From CAILZL01 sp050181835 (lineage in GTDB: Bacteria; Pseudomonadota; Gammaproteobacteria; Steroidobacterales; Steroidobacteraceae), in assembly GCA_050181835.1 (NCBI GenBank), contig JBFXCU010000001.1, forward strand, positions 124,001-188,000: a DNA stretch of 64,000 bases. The letters run 5' to 3'. Shown here piece after piece: positions 1 to 9,682 of the stretch. The position numbers were made by a program, and so were the translations under genes. Within the stretch, counting starts at the first letter, position 1. Each line of letters starts with the position of its first letter. The notes beneath the pieces were generated by a model. The model did not search any database and had not been told where the DNA came from. It saw nothing but the letters and a program-made list of their open reading frames with translations.

Positions 1-1655
1 AGACGCCAGTCTTTCAGTAAGGTCATGCAACTAGAGTTAGGTGTATTGCTGTGATCAAACACGCTGCGTTTAGCAACTTTCTTGCGTGGCAGCTTTTCTC
101 TGTTGCGCTCAACAGCGCGGCGCATTGCCACGCGTTGCTCGCCACGCAATATGGCGCGCGCCGTCGCAGTCAGCTTCAACGCGCCAAAGGCTAGCTGATC
201 AACACGTACATAGCCCATAGCGACCAGCTGCCGGAATACGCTGCGCCACTCGTTATCATCAAATTCAGTACCAATACCAAACACGGTGAGTTGGTGATGA
301 TTCCAGCTATGGATGCGGTCATTATCTTTACCGCGCAGCACGTCGATCAGATGCACCACACCAAACCGTTGTTCAGTACGATAAATTGCAGATAACGCTT
401 TCTGTGCCGCAACCGTTGCATCCCATGTTTGCGGTGGCATCAGGCAAGTATCACAGTTGCCGCACGGCTCGCTGCTTTCAGCAAAATAATTTAGCAGGCG
501 CACGCGCCGACATTGTGCGGTTTCACATAGACCTAGCAGTGCGTCCAGCTTGGTAGTCGATAGCCGCTTAAATTCGCCGCTGGCTTCTGACTCATCAATC
601 ATGCGCCGTTGCTGCACCAAGTCGCCTAGGCCATAAGCCATCCACGCATTAGCAGGTTGCCCATCGCGACCCGCACGACCTGTTTCCTGGTAGTAACCTT
701 CCATACTTTTGGGTAAATCCAGATGCGCAACAAAGCGTACATCAGGCTTATCAATACCCATACCAAACGCAATGGTCGCCACCATCACAATGCCCTCCTC
801 GCGTTGAAAGCGAGCTTGGTGTGCGTTACGTGTCTGTGTATCCAGCCCGGCATGATAGGGTAGCGCATTAATGTCTTGCTGCCGCAACCACGCTGCCGTG
901 TCATCCACGCGCTTACGCGACAGGCAATAGACAATACCCGCATCGCCATCATGCTCCGCACGTATGAAACGCAGCAATTGCTTGCGCGGCTCATCTTTAT
1001 CGACGATGGTGTAACGAATATTGGGTCGATCAAAACTGGAAACGAATATTTTTGCTTCATCCAGCGCCAAGCGGGCAATGATTTCTGCGCGGGTCTGTGG
1101 ATCAGCCGTCGCTGTCAAAGCAATGCGCGGCACAGTCGGAAAGCGCTGATGCAACACCGATAGTTGCAAGTATTCGGGACGAAAGTCATGTCCCCATTGC
1201 GACACGCAATGCGCTTCATCAATCGCGAACAAGGCAATCTTGGTACGTATCAGCAATTCCAAACAGCGCGTGGTACTCAAGCGTTCCGGCGCCACGTACA
1301 ACAAATCCAGCTCACCGCGTATAAAGGCACGCTCAGTCGCATTGGCTTGTTGTGCATCAAGTGAAGAATTCAGAAACGCCGCGCGAATACCCAGCTGAGT
1401 CAGTGCCGCCACTTGGTCTTGCATTAGGGCAATCAACGGTGAGATCACCACGGCAGTGCCCGCACGCAATAGTGCAGGCACTTGGTAACACAGCGACTTG
1501 CCACCACCGGTGGGCATCAGCACCAACGCATCCCCCCCGCCAGTGACATGCGCCACAATTTCCGCTTGTGCACCGCGAAATTCTGCGTGACCAAAGGTGT
1601 CGCGTAGCACACAAAGATCATTAGTCAACGTGGTTTCAGCGGCAGAGTGATTCAT
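1..1655 (-). CDS. recQ: ATP-dependent DNA helicase RecQ (C-terminus cut by window edge)
   Basis: About 551 codons are visible. RecQ unwinds DNA 3'-5' in recombination and replication-fork repair in the cytoplasm. The translation shows Walker A (MPTGGGKSLCYQ), the DEAH box followed by the RecQ aromatic loop (IDEAHCVSQWGHDFRPEY), motif VI (GRAGRDG) and the four-cysteine zinc site (CETAQC, then CGNCDTC). A winged-helix region follows. The C-terminal HRDC domain lies beyond position 1. The ATG at 1655 follows an in-frame stop near 1704 without a strong ribosome site; the TTG just upstream is a possible alternative. The family is certain from the motifs. Confidence 0.95.
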   Translation of the reverse strand, partial: MNHSAAETTLTNDLCVLRDTFGHAEFRGAQAEIVAHVTGGGDALVLMPTGGGKSLCYQVPALLRAGTAVVISPLIALMQDQVAALTQLGIRAAFLNSSLDAQQANATERAFIRGELDLLYVAPERLSTTRCLELLIRTKIALFAIDEAHCVSQWGHDFRPEYLQLSVLHQRFPTVPRIALTATADPQTRAEIIARLALDEAKIFVSSFDRPNIRYTIVDKDEPRKQLLRFIRAEHDGDAGIVYCLSRKRVDDTAAWLRQQDINALPYHAGLDTQTRNAHQARFQREEGIVMVATIAFGMGIDKPDVRFVAHLDLPKSMEGYYQETGRAGRDGQPANAWMAYGLGDLVQQRRMIDESEASGEFKRLSTTKLDALLGLCETAQCRRVRLLNYFAESSEPCGNCDTCLMPPQTWDATVAAQKALSAIYRTEQRFGVVHLIDVLRGKDNDRIHSWNHHQLTVFGIGTEFDDNEWRSVFRQLVAMGYVRVDQLAFGALKLTATARAILRGEQRVAMRRAVERNREKLPRKKVAKRSVFDHSNTPNSSCMTLLKDWR

Positions 1656-2086
1656 CAATTGTGCAGGTGGAGCGGCAAGAGTGGCTGCGCAGCTTACGCG
1701 AAACTAGCTGCAATGCCGCCACTAAAATATTTTGGCTGGAGTCTATATAGCGACAACACTCCCTTCCGTCGCTACGACGGCAGGGCGGCACGCCAGCATA
1801 GTTTACCCATCGCAATCCGGGTGGTGAACCACCGGCACCCATTCCGGGATCAGCGCCGAGTTGACCTGGTACAGGGCGCAACTCCGCTGGGAACAATTCG
1901 CTTAACGGCTTGAGCGCCGCTGCGACCACCGTCGCATGGAAAGCTGATCTATATGTGCCTGCATGCTTTCTACCAGTCATCTGTTGTAACTGCGTCCAAC
2001 CCATACAACGAATCTGAGTATCTCTAGTTCCTTATACAAATATATATTCGTCAAGCATCGTAAATATAAATACCTGACCAAACGCA
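1656..2086. other. Intergenic stretch without a convincing gene
   Basis: No open frame here looks like a real protein. On the minus strand one frame reads as plausible protein for short pieces (for example SALIPEWVPVVHH) but is broken by stops, so the region may hold an unrecognisable gene remnant. No tRNA or riboswitch consensus could be fitted. Confidence 0.4.
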
Positions 2087-2722
2087 TCATTTTAGAGAAG
2101 ACCAATCCTCAATCTTTATTCTAGCCAACAAGACGCTGCCACCCTTGCCATCAGAGCTAAATATCAGCGCCTCACCATCTGCAAGACCCATCGAGTATTG
2201 GGGAAAAGCTGCGTTAATGTTGGGAGAGTGGGTCACGATAAAGGTATTGTTGTCTGCGGGAAATAACGCTGCCTGCTTTCTCAACCATACCGCTTTACTG
2301 GCATTGGCGCTTTGCATGCTATGACTACTATCACCCAGTTCGTCATTGATGATTGGCGTGGGCAGCTGAGCCAGCCTAATGGTTTCCAGTGCCCGATAGG
2401 TCGGGCTCGAAATTACCAAACCGATAGGGATTTTCAATTCGCGTAGCGCCTCACCCAGTGCTACAGCGGTTTTTCGACCTACACCATCCAATTGACGCTC
2501 TAGAGTAGAGTTACCAAGGTCGGCAGCAGCCTTATCCGGCACGTCAATTGGTGAGCTCGCATGCCTCATGACAATCACGTTTCCACCTCTTTGCAAATCA
2601 CTCAACAAATCGGCCGCACCAACAACTTGCGAGTAGCTTGCGACACTGATGCACATCAGTGTCGACACCAGGACAGCACCGAACTGATTGCGAATTGTTC
2701 GTCGGGTTGCGCATCGAAACAT
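2087..2722 (-). CDS. Secreted histidine phosphatase family protein
   Basis: A 211-residue protein with an N-terminal signal peptide (hydrophobic stretch ending VVGA before ADLL), so probably periplasmic. The histidine phosphatase (phosphoglycerate mutase-like) fold is supported by the phosphate-pocket motif VMRHASSP, in which the classical RHG is RHA, by an ISSPTYRALET segment, and by the second catalytic histidine in VTHSPNI. The substrate cannot be inferred. I chose the ATG at 2722 because a GGAG lies eight bases upstream and the signal peptide then begins correctly; a longer frame reaches 2809. It stands alone, with recQ downstream on the same strand. Confidence 0.8.
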   Translation of the reverse strand: MFRCATRRTIRNQFGAVLVSTLMCISVASYSQVVGAADLLSDLQRGGNVIVMRHASSPIDVPDKAAADLGNSTLERQLDGVGRKTAVALGEALRELKIPIGLVISSPTYRALETIRLAQLPTPIINDELGDSSHSMQSANASKAVWLRKQAALFPADNNTFIVTHSPNINAAFPQYSMGLADGEALIFSSDGKGGSVLLARIKIEDWSSLK

Positions 2723-3010
2723 GATTGCTGCTCCTGCTGAATTTCGTGTTTGGCTGATTGGATTTATTGTAGCCGGCGCTGATTTGGATGACCGTCGGCT
2801 AATATTCACCTGCGTTTTGGGTCAAACCAGCACGAAAAGTTCACTACCAACTCTCCCGAGTTACCAAACGTGACAGCATGAATTATTTCCCGAAAATGCT
2901 GTGCAATAACAGCCCTATTTGCGAAATCACCATGAAGTGATCACGGCAGATTCGTGCCGACTCGACAACAAAAATAAGTAAGGCACCTGCGCTTCGATCT
3001 GACTTTAGAC

Positions 3011-3613
3011 CTACTGACACATACCCGTCATTTGCTTCATTTGTTGTTCGCATTGAGCGCGGTACTGGTCAGGTGCATTAGCGCACATCGCTGCCATTTT
3101 TGATAAGTCAACATTTCCCATCTGCTTGCACGCAGCGCTATTTTTATCCAGTTGAATAACTGCATCTCCCTTGCAGACACCCTCATAGCTGTAGCGCGCC
3201 TGGATCGAACGAGTCTTGCCATCCGTATCAGTCATTTGTGAATCAACCACATAGCTCTTGTCGCCTTCACGATTGAGCTTTGTATGGCTATGGCTACCAT
3301 CTTTGCAACTCACCTCTACTTCGGCGGCGTCTTTGCTATTACGTAACACCTTGGGGTTGCAGCTCTCCTCATCGAGCTGATTGTTCTCGGCCATTTTTTT
3401 GGCCACATCGGCACAAAAACTTACCTTGCCCATTGCGGCCGCACCCTGATTCAACATGGGTTCATTGCTGTTCAATACTTCAATGCGCCACAGACCTTGA
3501 GTTAATCCGCCTGACTTGAAAATTGCCAAATCTTCCAGGCTGTTAGCCGCTAACGCACCACACCCGATCAGTCCACTGACGCTGGCGACGACAAACTTAA
3601 TCACTTTGTTCAT
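3011..3613 (-). CDS. Exported DUF3617-like protein
   Basis: 200 residues with a signal peptide (ending GALAAN). The body begins with a GLWRIEV strand, has conserved-looking cysteines and ends in a Cys/Gln/Met-rich tail (KQMTGMCQ). This pattern matches the DUF3617 family of small periplasmic proteins of unknown function. The start at 3613 has a GAGGA ribosome site six bases upstream; an upstream ATG in the same frame lacks one. It follows the gene ending at 3628 by 14 bases, so the two are probably cotranscribed. Confidence 0.7.
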   Translation of the reverse strand: MNKVIKFVVASVSGLIGCGALAANSLEDLAIFKSGGLTQGLWRIEVLNSNEPMLNQGAAAMGKVSFCADVAKKMAENNQLDEESCNPKVLRNSKDAAEVEVSCKDGSHSHTKLNREGDKSYVVDSQMTDTDGKTRSIQARYSYEGVCKGDAVIQLDKNSAACKQMGNVDLSKMAAMCANAPDQYRAQCEQQMKQMTGMCQ

Positions 3614-3627
3614 GGCATTCCTCGGCA

Positions 3628-3936
3628 TCACTTGTGTTTATGAGCTGGTACAGCGCTTGACGCTGAACTGCTGGCGGCCTCATTATCAGGCCCGCTTTTG
3701 ACAGCCTTGGCAAATTCTTTTGCACCATCACGTGCAGCATGCCCAACATCGACGGCTACCTCAGCCACTTTTTTTCCTACTTCCTTACCCGTCGCGCCGA
3801 TCTTGTGTACCACCTCGCCGGTTTCCTGACCAACTTTTTTGGCACCTTCTTTCAAAGTTGATTCTTCGGCAAGCGTGACGGAACTGCTGCAAATGCCCAA
3901 CATGACGATTGTGGCGAGCTTAAACCTGTATTGCAT
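3628..3936 (-). CDS. Small exported helical protein, function unknown
   Basis: 102 residues: a signal peptide (cleavage likely after LAEE), then about 60 residues of Lys/Glu/Val/Gly repeats (KVGQETGEVVHKIG..., KEVGKKVAEVAV) predicted to be amphipathic helix, and a low-complexity Ser/Ala/His tail. The composition recalls LEA-like or YtxH-like stress proteins, but I do not recognise a family. It precedes the DUF3617-like gene in a likely two-gene unit. Confidence 0.6.
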   Translation of the reverse strand: MQYRFKLATIVMLGICSSSVTLAEESTLKEGAKKVGQETGEVVHKIGATGKEVGKKVAEVAVDVGHAARDGAKEFAKAVKSGPDNEAASSSASSAVPAHKHK

Positions 3937-4141
3937 GAGCCTGTTACTCCAAATGGTATGGCACGTACGCTAATGGTAATTGTCTGAAACAGCAAACCCA
4001 GCATCTAGCTGTAGGTTTTTACGCACACTCGCAAGAAACGCCTGCGGTTAGTAACAACTAACTTAATCTGTAATTGCTCAGTACTGGCAGTAGCGTTATT
4101 GTCGGTGAATTATAACCGTGAACACAGTCAGGGATATTGCA

Positions 4142-6493
4142 ATGAGTCTGCCCGTCTACGAAAAGCTTGGTACGTTTTACCTAGGTCGTGTTGTCGACAA
4201 TAACGGCAAGGATACATCCGAGCCCGTGATGTATGACGCGCGCGACCTGACTACGCATGCGGTATGTGTTGGCATGACTGGCAGCGGCAAGACCGGCCTG
4301 TGCCTGAGCTTGCTGGAAGAAGCAGCCATTGATGGCATTCCAGTGCTGGCCATCGACCCCAAGGGCGACATTGCCAACCTCGCCTTACAGTTTCCGCAAC
4401 TGCGCGGCGCAGACTTTCTGCCGTGGGTAGATGCTGGTGAAGCCAGGCGCAAAGGCCAGTCTATCGAAGAGTTTGCCAACACTACCGCCGCCAACTGGAA
4501 GAAAGGGCTGGCCGACTGGGATCAAGATGGTGAGCGCATTCAGCGCCTGTGTGATGCTGCAGAAGTCGCTATCTATACGCCGGGTAATAATGCCGGACGC
4601 GGGTTATCTGTGCTGCGTTCATTCGCTGCGCCGGATGCAGCACTACGCAATGATTCATCATCGTTACAGGAACGCATTGCAGGTGCTGCCGCCGGACTAC
4701 TGGCGTTGCTGAGCATTGATGCCGACCCACTCAAGAGCCGCGAATATATCTTGTTGTCTAATTTGTTAAGCGCCGCTTGGAGTGAAGGTCAAGACCTCGA
4801 CTTGGCCGCGCTGATTCAGCAAATTCAAAAACCACCTTTCGACAAGGTAGGTGTGTTTGACTTGGAAACCTTCTTTCCCGCCAAAGAACGACTTGGCTTG
4901 GCAATGGCAATTAACAACCTACTGGCAGCTCCCAGTTTCGCCGCGTGGATGCAAGGCGAAGCGCTGGATATTCAAAGCCTGTTGTTCACTGCCAGTGGCA
5001 AACCACGCATTGCGATTATTTCCATCGCGCATTTGAATGATGCCGAACGCATGTTCATCGTTACGCTGCTGCTTAACGAGGTGGTGGCGTGGATGCGGCG
5101 TCAATCTGGCACCTCGGCACTGCGTGCGCTGGTGTACATGGATGAAATATTTGGCTACTTTCCGCCTACTGCCATGCCGCCGTCAAAACTGCCGCTACTC
5201 ACCTTGATGAAGCAGGCGCGTGCTTTTGGTGTGGGCGTGGTGCTGGCTACACAGAATCCAGTGGATCTGGATTACAAGGGACTATCCAATGCCGGCACCT
5301 GGTTTATTGGCCGCCTGCAAACCGAACGCGATAAAGCACGGGTGGTGGAAGGCTTGCTCAGCGGCGCAGGCGACGGCCTGGACAAAGCTGAGATTGAAGC
5401 ACTGATTGCCAACTTGAGTCAGCGTGTATTCCTGATGCGCAATGTGCATGAAGCCGCGCCAGTATTGTTGCGCACACGCTGGGCCATGTCGTATTTGCGT
5501 GGTCCGATCACGCTGCAAGAGATTCAACAACTCAAGCAAGCTAACCCATTGCCGGTAGCCGCAGACACTGCAAACAAGCCGGTTGTTAACAAGATCGCCA
5601 GCAAACCCGTGCTACCAGCAGGCGTGAATGAATACTACTTGAATGCCGGTGCTGCCAATACCTATGTGCCCAGGTTGCTGGGCCTGGCCAAGATTCACTT
5701 TGTCGATAGCAAGACCGGCGTTGATGAATGGCAAACTCGCGCCTTGCTCGCCCCCATAACCGACGATGGCAGCGGCCCTGATTGGTCAGCGGCCACTGAA
5801 CTGTCAGGTGGTAAAGCTGCGCTGACAACTCAGGTGATGAAAGAAGCCAGCTATGCCGACCTGCCAGCGGCGTTGTTAGGCGCAAAAAACTATGCGGGGT
5901 GGAGCAAGGAGCTGAGTGGCGAGATTTATCGAGGCATCACGCATGCGGTGTATAGCTGTGATGCGTTGAAAGTCAGCTCTAAACCTAGCGAGAGTGAAGG
6001 GGAGTTTCGCGCTCGCATTAGCTTGCAACTACGTGAACAACGCGATGCCGAAGTAGATCGCTTGCGCAAAAAGTATGCGTCGCGTCTGCAAACATTAGAG
6101 AATCAACAACAGCGTGCCGAACAAAAAATAGAAAAAGAAAAATCGCAATTATCACAACAAAAACTCAACACAGCCTTGTCAGTCGGCGCTTCGATACTCG
6201 GGGCCTTCTTTGGCCGCAAAGTTGCCAGCAGCGCAAATGTCACTCGCGCCGCTAGCGCAGCGCGTTCGGCAACCCGCATTTCTCGCGAAAGTCAGGATGT
6301 GGATCAGGCCGCAGACTCACTCGAAGCCATTCAACAACGTTTCGCTGACCTGCAAGCCGAGCTGGAAACAGAAATAACCAAAGTACAAGACGAACTTGAC
6401 CCCGCTGCGGTAGCGCTGAGCAGTGTCGAAGTCAAAGCTCGCAAGACGGATACGGTGGTGAGCGAAGTGGCGTTGGTGTGGCAGGCAGTGTAG
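4142..6493 (+). CDS. Orphan HerA-like (DUF853-type) ATPase
   Basis: 783 residues. A HerA/FtsK-class P-loop ATPase: Walker A GMTGSGKTG near residue 45, a PKGD segment after strand 2, Walker B ALVYMDEIFGYFPP near residue 333, and a sensor-like ATQNP. The C-terminal 200 residues form a charged coiled coil (LREQRDAEVDRLRKK and onward), then a small Gly/Ala hydrophobic patch (SVGASILGAFFG) and a second coiled coil. Relatives translocate DNA or protein, but the role of this subgroup is not established. ATG 4142 has an AGGGA seven bases upstream and is preferred over GTG 4118. No NurA nuclease or other partner is adjacent. Confidence 0.8.
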   Translation: MSLPVYEKLGTFYLGRVVDNNGKDTSEPVMYDARDLTTHAVCVGMTGSGKTGLCLSLLEEAAIDGIPVLAIDPKGDIANLALQFPQLRGADFLPWVDAGEARRKGQSIEEFANTTAANWKKGLADWDQDGERIQRLCDAAEVAIYTPGNNAGRGLSVLRSFAAPDAALRNDSSSLQERIAGAAAGLLALLSIDADPLKSREYILLSNLLSAAWSEGQDLDLAALIQQIQKPPFDKVGVFDLETFFPAKERLGLAMAINNLLAAPSFAAWMQGEALDIQSLLFTASGKPRIAIISIAHLNDAERMFIVTLLLNEVVAWMRRQSGTSALRALVYMDEIFGYFPPTAMPPSKLPLLTLMKQARAFGVGVVLATQNPVDLDYKGLSNAGTWFIGRLQTERDKARVVEGLLSGAGDGLDKAEIEALIANLSQRVFLMRNVHEAAPVLLRTRWAMSYLRGPITLQEIQQLKQANPLPVAADTANKPVVNKIASKPVLPAGVNEYYLNAGAANTYVPRLLGLAKIHFVDSKTGVDEWQTRALLAPITDDGSGPDWSAATELSGGKAALTTQVMKEASYADLPAALLGAKNYAGWSKELSGEIYRGITHAVYSCDALKVSSKPSESEGEFRARISLQLREQRDAEVDRLRKKYASRLQTLENQQQRAEQKIEKEKSQLSQQKLNTALSVGASILGAFFGRKVASSANVTRAASAARSATRISRESQDVDQAADSLEAIQQRFADLQAELETEITKVQDELDPAAVALSSVEVKARKTDTVVSEVALVWQAV

Positions 6494-6772
6494 ATGCCAC
6501 CGACTTAATTGAGTCGGCAGGTATACGCTGGGCTGAGCGATGCAGCATCACATGCTGTTGGTGCGCCATATTATTTTGCACTCTGTCCACCCACTAGATA
6601 AAGCAGGACTTCCCGATCTCTACGTCATCGTAGAAGCTTTTTGACGACTTTGACACGAACAAGTATTCGAGCAGCTTGCAGTCAGCCCTACACTGACGAA
6701 CCTTGTTGCATCTCTGCATACTGATTTACTAAGACTTAACCAAATTTACGGCTACAGCTTCATGCTATCGCC

Positions 6773-6949
6773 TTAGTACGGCTCGAGCAGGCAGCGAATC
6801 AAATCAGTGATAGTTACGATGCCGCCCAGAGCACTGCTCCCTTCAACTACCGGAAGACTATCAAAGCCACCCTTTGCCAACAGCTCGGCTGCATGTCTGA
6901 TCGTGTCATGACTGCGAATACTGATGATGTTTTTTGTGTATATGATTGG
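6773..6949 (-). pseudogene. CBS-domain protein fragment
   Basis: The minus-strand frame ending in TAA at 6773 encodes about 58 residues that fit the second half of a CBS (adenosyl-nucleotide sensing) domain: DTIRHAAELLAKGGFDSLPVV, with the typical LPVV strand, then GGIVTITDLIRCLLE. An in-frame TAG at 6950-6952 cuts it off before any start codon, so only the tail of a former gene remains. The flanks 6494-6772 and 6953-7051 hold no gene; a short inverted repeat (CCGACT/AGTCGG) sits just after the ATPase stop. Confidence 0.65.
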
Positions 6950-7051
6950 CTAGCCAATGTCGGTATTCCCCTACACATACTTGTGGCTGGCTGTTTATGA
7001 GTTAATTAGTACCAAGGTGCAACCGCACTATTTTCCAGAGATAAAGCCACT

Positions 7052-7447
7052 GTGAAACTTATCGCGTCATTCCTTCCGATCCTTGCCTTTTTCAGCGCTT
7101 CTGCGCTTGCGGCAGATGTCGGTGTATCTATCAGTGTCGGCCAGCCAGGATTTTACGGTCAAATCATTCTTGGCGATTTCCCGCAACCCAGATTGGTATA
7201 CCCGCGATCGGTCATCATTCAACCAGCGCGAGCCGGAGTTGTGATTGAGCCCGTGTATCTGCACGTTCCGCCCGGGCATGCCAAAAACTGGAAAAAATAC
7301 TGTAGCCGCTATAGTGCCTGCGGTCGCCCTGTCTATTTCGTACAAGAAAGTTGGTACAACGATGTCTACGCTCCACGCTACCAAGAAAAGCACGGTAAGG
7401 AATACAGCAAGCAAGGCAAAGGCCATGGCAAGAGCAAAGGTAACTGA
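7052..7447 (+). CDS. Conserved exported protein of unknown function
   Basis: 131 residues with a clear signal peptide (cleavage after ALA, before ADVGV). The mature part carries a pattern I recognise from many beta- and gammaproteobacterial hypotheticals: VGQPGFYG, then YPRSVII, YLHVPPGHAKNWKKYC and ACGRPVYFVQESWY, followed by a Lys/Gly/His-rich tail. No catalytic role is known. Translation starts at a GTG with only a weak AGAG upstream. Confidence 0.7.
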   Translation: MKLIASFLPILAFFSASALAADVGVSISVGQPGFYGQIILGDFPQPRLVYPRSVIIQPARAGVVIEPVYLHVPPGHAKNWKKYCSRYSACGRPVYFVQESWYNDVYAPRYQEKHGKEYSKQGKGHGKSKGN

Positions 7448-7571
7448 TACGTATCTGCCGTATTAGCACCACAAGCTAAGCGTCTCGCCCGGTTTCTAGT
7501 GTATTTTGAAAGCCGGGTGTATTCCCGCGCGCTCATTGCCTAACCCACCAAACGCAACACCGGCGCTCCCT

Positions 7572-7778
7572 TTATGACTGTCGCGTGCGTTGTTTATCGC
7601 AGCGCTGACAACGTTCAGTGGTCAGCAGCTTGCCCTGTTTCACATCAAACTGTGACTGTTTAACAATCTGCCATTTGTGAAAACCGGAGCCGCATAGAGT
7701 TTTGCCCTCGGCGCGCTTGGCGGTACGAACGGACTTGGTTTTGCGTAGCTGGATGACGTTATTGGGTGGGCCGCTCAT
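7572..7778 (-). CDS. Small conserved hypothetical, zinc-ribbon-like
   Basis: 68 residues, Lys/Arg-rich N-terminus, then LCGSGFHKW and a C-terminal CQRC pair. Two spaced cysteine groups suggest a small metal-binding knuckle. The FHKW...FDVKQGKL pattern recalls short conserved proteins of gammaproteobacteria, without known function. It is transcribed away from the ABC exporter genes. The ribosome site is weak. Confidence 0.55.
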   Translation of the reverse strand: MSGPPNNVIQLRKTKSVRTAKRAEGKTLCGSGFHKWQIVKQSQFDVKQGKLLTTERCQRCDKQRTRQS

Positions 7779-7925
7779 TTGCTTCGATCAGAAAACCAAT
7801 AATAGTAGGCATTGTTTCTCGTTCGAGCGCCGCTTGTCGAGTGCCGCCGCCAATCCGCTTTTCTTGGCTTGCGATGCGCACGGTGGGTCAGTAGTCTTAT
7901 TCGACTTTCCCTGCCGAGTTTTTCC

Positions 7926-8867
7926 ATGAAAGCGTTGTCGCTACAAGCCCTAAGCAAAACCTACAAAAACGGGGTACAAGCCCTCAAAGGCATTGACCTG
8001 GAAGTGGATGAAGGCGACTTTTTCGCCCTGCTCGGCCCGAATGGTGCGGGAAAAACCACTGCCATCGGCATTGTCACCTCTCTGGTAAACAAGACGGCGG
8101 GCAAGGTTGAGGTATTTGGTCACGACATTGATACCGAATTGGCAGCGGCCAAGGCCTGTATCGGTCTGGTACCGCAGGAAATCAACTTCAACATGTTTGA
8201 AACGGTAAGCACCATTCTGCTCAATCAAGCCGGTTTCTATGGCATTCCACGCAAGATAGCGCATGACCGACTAGAAAAATATCTCAACAAGTTGCAACTG
8301 TGGGAGAAACGTAACTCGGTGGCACGTGGTCTGTCGGGTGGCATGAAGCGACGCCTGATGATTGTGCGCGCGTTGCTGCACGAACCACGACTGTTGATTC
8401 TGGATGAACCGACTGCGGGCGTGGATATTGAAGTACGCCGCTCCATGTGGGAGTTCATCAAGGAAGTGAATGAAGCAGGCACCACCATTATTCTTACTAC
8501 GCATTATCTGGAAGAAGCTGAAAGCCTGTGCCGCAATGTTGCCATCATCAATCAGGGCAAAATTATTGAACACGAGCGCATGAGTACTTTGCTACGTAAG
8601 CTCAATACAGAAACGTTCGTGCTGAATTTGCGTAATGCCATTAGTAATGCACCGTCACTACCCGGTTACAAAATCTCCATGAGCGACGACCATACGCTGG
8701 AAGTCGAAACCAGCAAGGAACAGAGCCTGAATGAAGTATTTACCGTATTGAGCTCGACAGGTATTGAAGTTATCTCAATGCGCAACAAAGCCAACCGGCT
8801 TGAAGAACTGTTTCTAAGTATGGTGGAACGCGGCAACGAAGCCGATGCTAATAAAAAGGCGAGCTGA
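7926..8867 (+). CDS. yadG: ABC transporter ATP-binding protein, YadG type
   Basis: 313 residues. Nucleotide-binding subunit of an ABC-2 type exporter: Walker A GPNGAGKTT, signature LSGGMKRR, Walker B LLILDEPTAGVD and the switch histidine in LTTHYLEEAE. The C-terminal ~80 residues are the extension typical of this subfamily. The frame opens upstream, but the ATG at 7926 gives the correct family N-terminus. The permease gene starts three bases after its stop, so they form one operon. The exported substrate is unknown. Confidence 0.9.
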   Translation: MKALSLQALSKTYKNGVQALKGIDLEVDEGDFFALLGPNGAGKTTAIGIVTSLVNKTAGKVEVFGHDIDTELAAAKACIGLVPQEINFNMFETVSTILLNQAGFYGIPRKIAHDRLEKYLNKLQLWEKRNSVARGLSGGMKRRLMIVRALLHEPRLLILDEPTAGVDIEVRRSMWEFIKEVNEAGTTIILTTHYLEEAESLCRNVAIINQGKIIEHERMSTLLRKLNTETFVLNLRNAISNAPSLPGYKISMSDDHTLEVETSKEQSLNEVFTVLSSTGIEVISMRNKANRLEELFLSMVERGNEADANKKAS

Positions 8868-8869
8868 TT

Positions 8870-9649
8870 ATGAGTGCAAGAACTACCGCCAACTTAATTG
8901 GCTTTCAAACCATTGTGCGCCGCGAATTTAGTCGCATTATCCGTATATGGGGCCAAACCGTTGTGCCGCCGGCGATCACTGCCACGCTGTACTTCATCAT
9001 CTTCGGTCGCTTGATTGGGGGCCGCATTGGCGAAATGAATGGGCATACCTATTTGCAATACATTGCGCCCGGATTAATCATGATGACAGTAATTACCAAT
9101 AGCTACGGTAACGTAGTGTCGTCATTCTTCGGCGCCAAGTTTGGCAGGCATATTGAAGAACTACTGGTATCGCCACTACCTAATTACTTGATCGTCACCG
9201 GCTACATGGCAGGGGGTTTGGTGCGTGGATTGCTGGTAGGCAGCGTAGTCACGCTCATCGCCCTGGCCTTCACGCATCTGCACGTACAACACCCACTGGT
9301 AATCATATCTGCCGTACTGCTGACGTCGATGGTCTTCTCTCTAGCAGGCATGGTTAATGCCATCTTCGCTAAAAACTTTGATCAGGTTTCCTTTATCCCC
9401 ACCTTTATTCTTACTCCACTCACTTACTTCGGCGGTGTGTTTTACACCATCAGTCTGTTGCCTGAGTTTGCACAGCGCGTCTCGCACTTGAATCCGATTC
9501 TCTACATGGTTAATGCGTTCAGGTTTGGCTTTCTTGGCATCTCTGATGTAAATGTAGCCACGGCGTTTAGTATCATGATCAGTGCCGCAGCAGCTCTGTA
9601 TGGAACCTGCCTTTACTTGCTTAATAAAGGCATTGGCTTACGTGATTAA
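8870..9649 (+). CDS. yadH: ABC-2 type permease, YadH type
   Basis: 259 residues with about six membrane helices, the family landmarks YIAPGLIMM and EELLVSPL, and the C-terminal LTPLTYFGGVFY with HLNPILYMVNAFR. It is the inner-membrane partner of the ATPase encoded immediately upstream. Length matches E. coli YadH. Confidence 0.9.
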   Translation: MSARTTANLIGFQTIVRREFSRIIRIWGQTVVPPAITATLYFIIFGRLIGGRIGEMNGHTYLQYIAPGLIMMTVITNSYGNVVSSFFGAKFGRHIEELLVSPLPNYLIVTGYMAGGLVRGLLVGSVVTLIALAFTHLHVQHPLVIISAVLLTSMVFSLAGMVNAIFAKNFDQVSFIPTFILTPLTYFGGVFYTISLLPEFAQRVSHLNPILYMVNAFRFGFLGISDVNVATAFSIMISAAAALYGTCLYLLNKGIGLRD

Positions 9650-9682
9650 CCAAGCCTTCTATAAACAAAGAGTAAAGATATA

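Noticed and set aside
1740..1960. Possible cobalamin-type riboswitch because of GC-rich paired segments
   Set aside because: The conserved B12-box blocks are not in the right order on either strand and no cobalamin gene follows.
1636..2004. 122-codon minus-strand frame
   Set aside because: Arg/Gly/Ser-rich translation with no domain pattern; it overlaps recQ in another frame.
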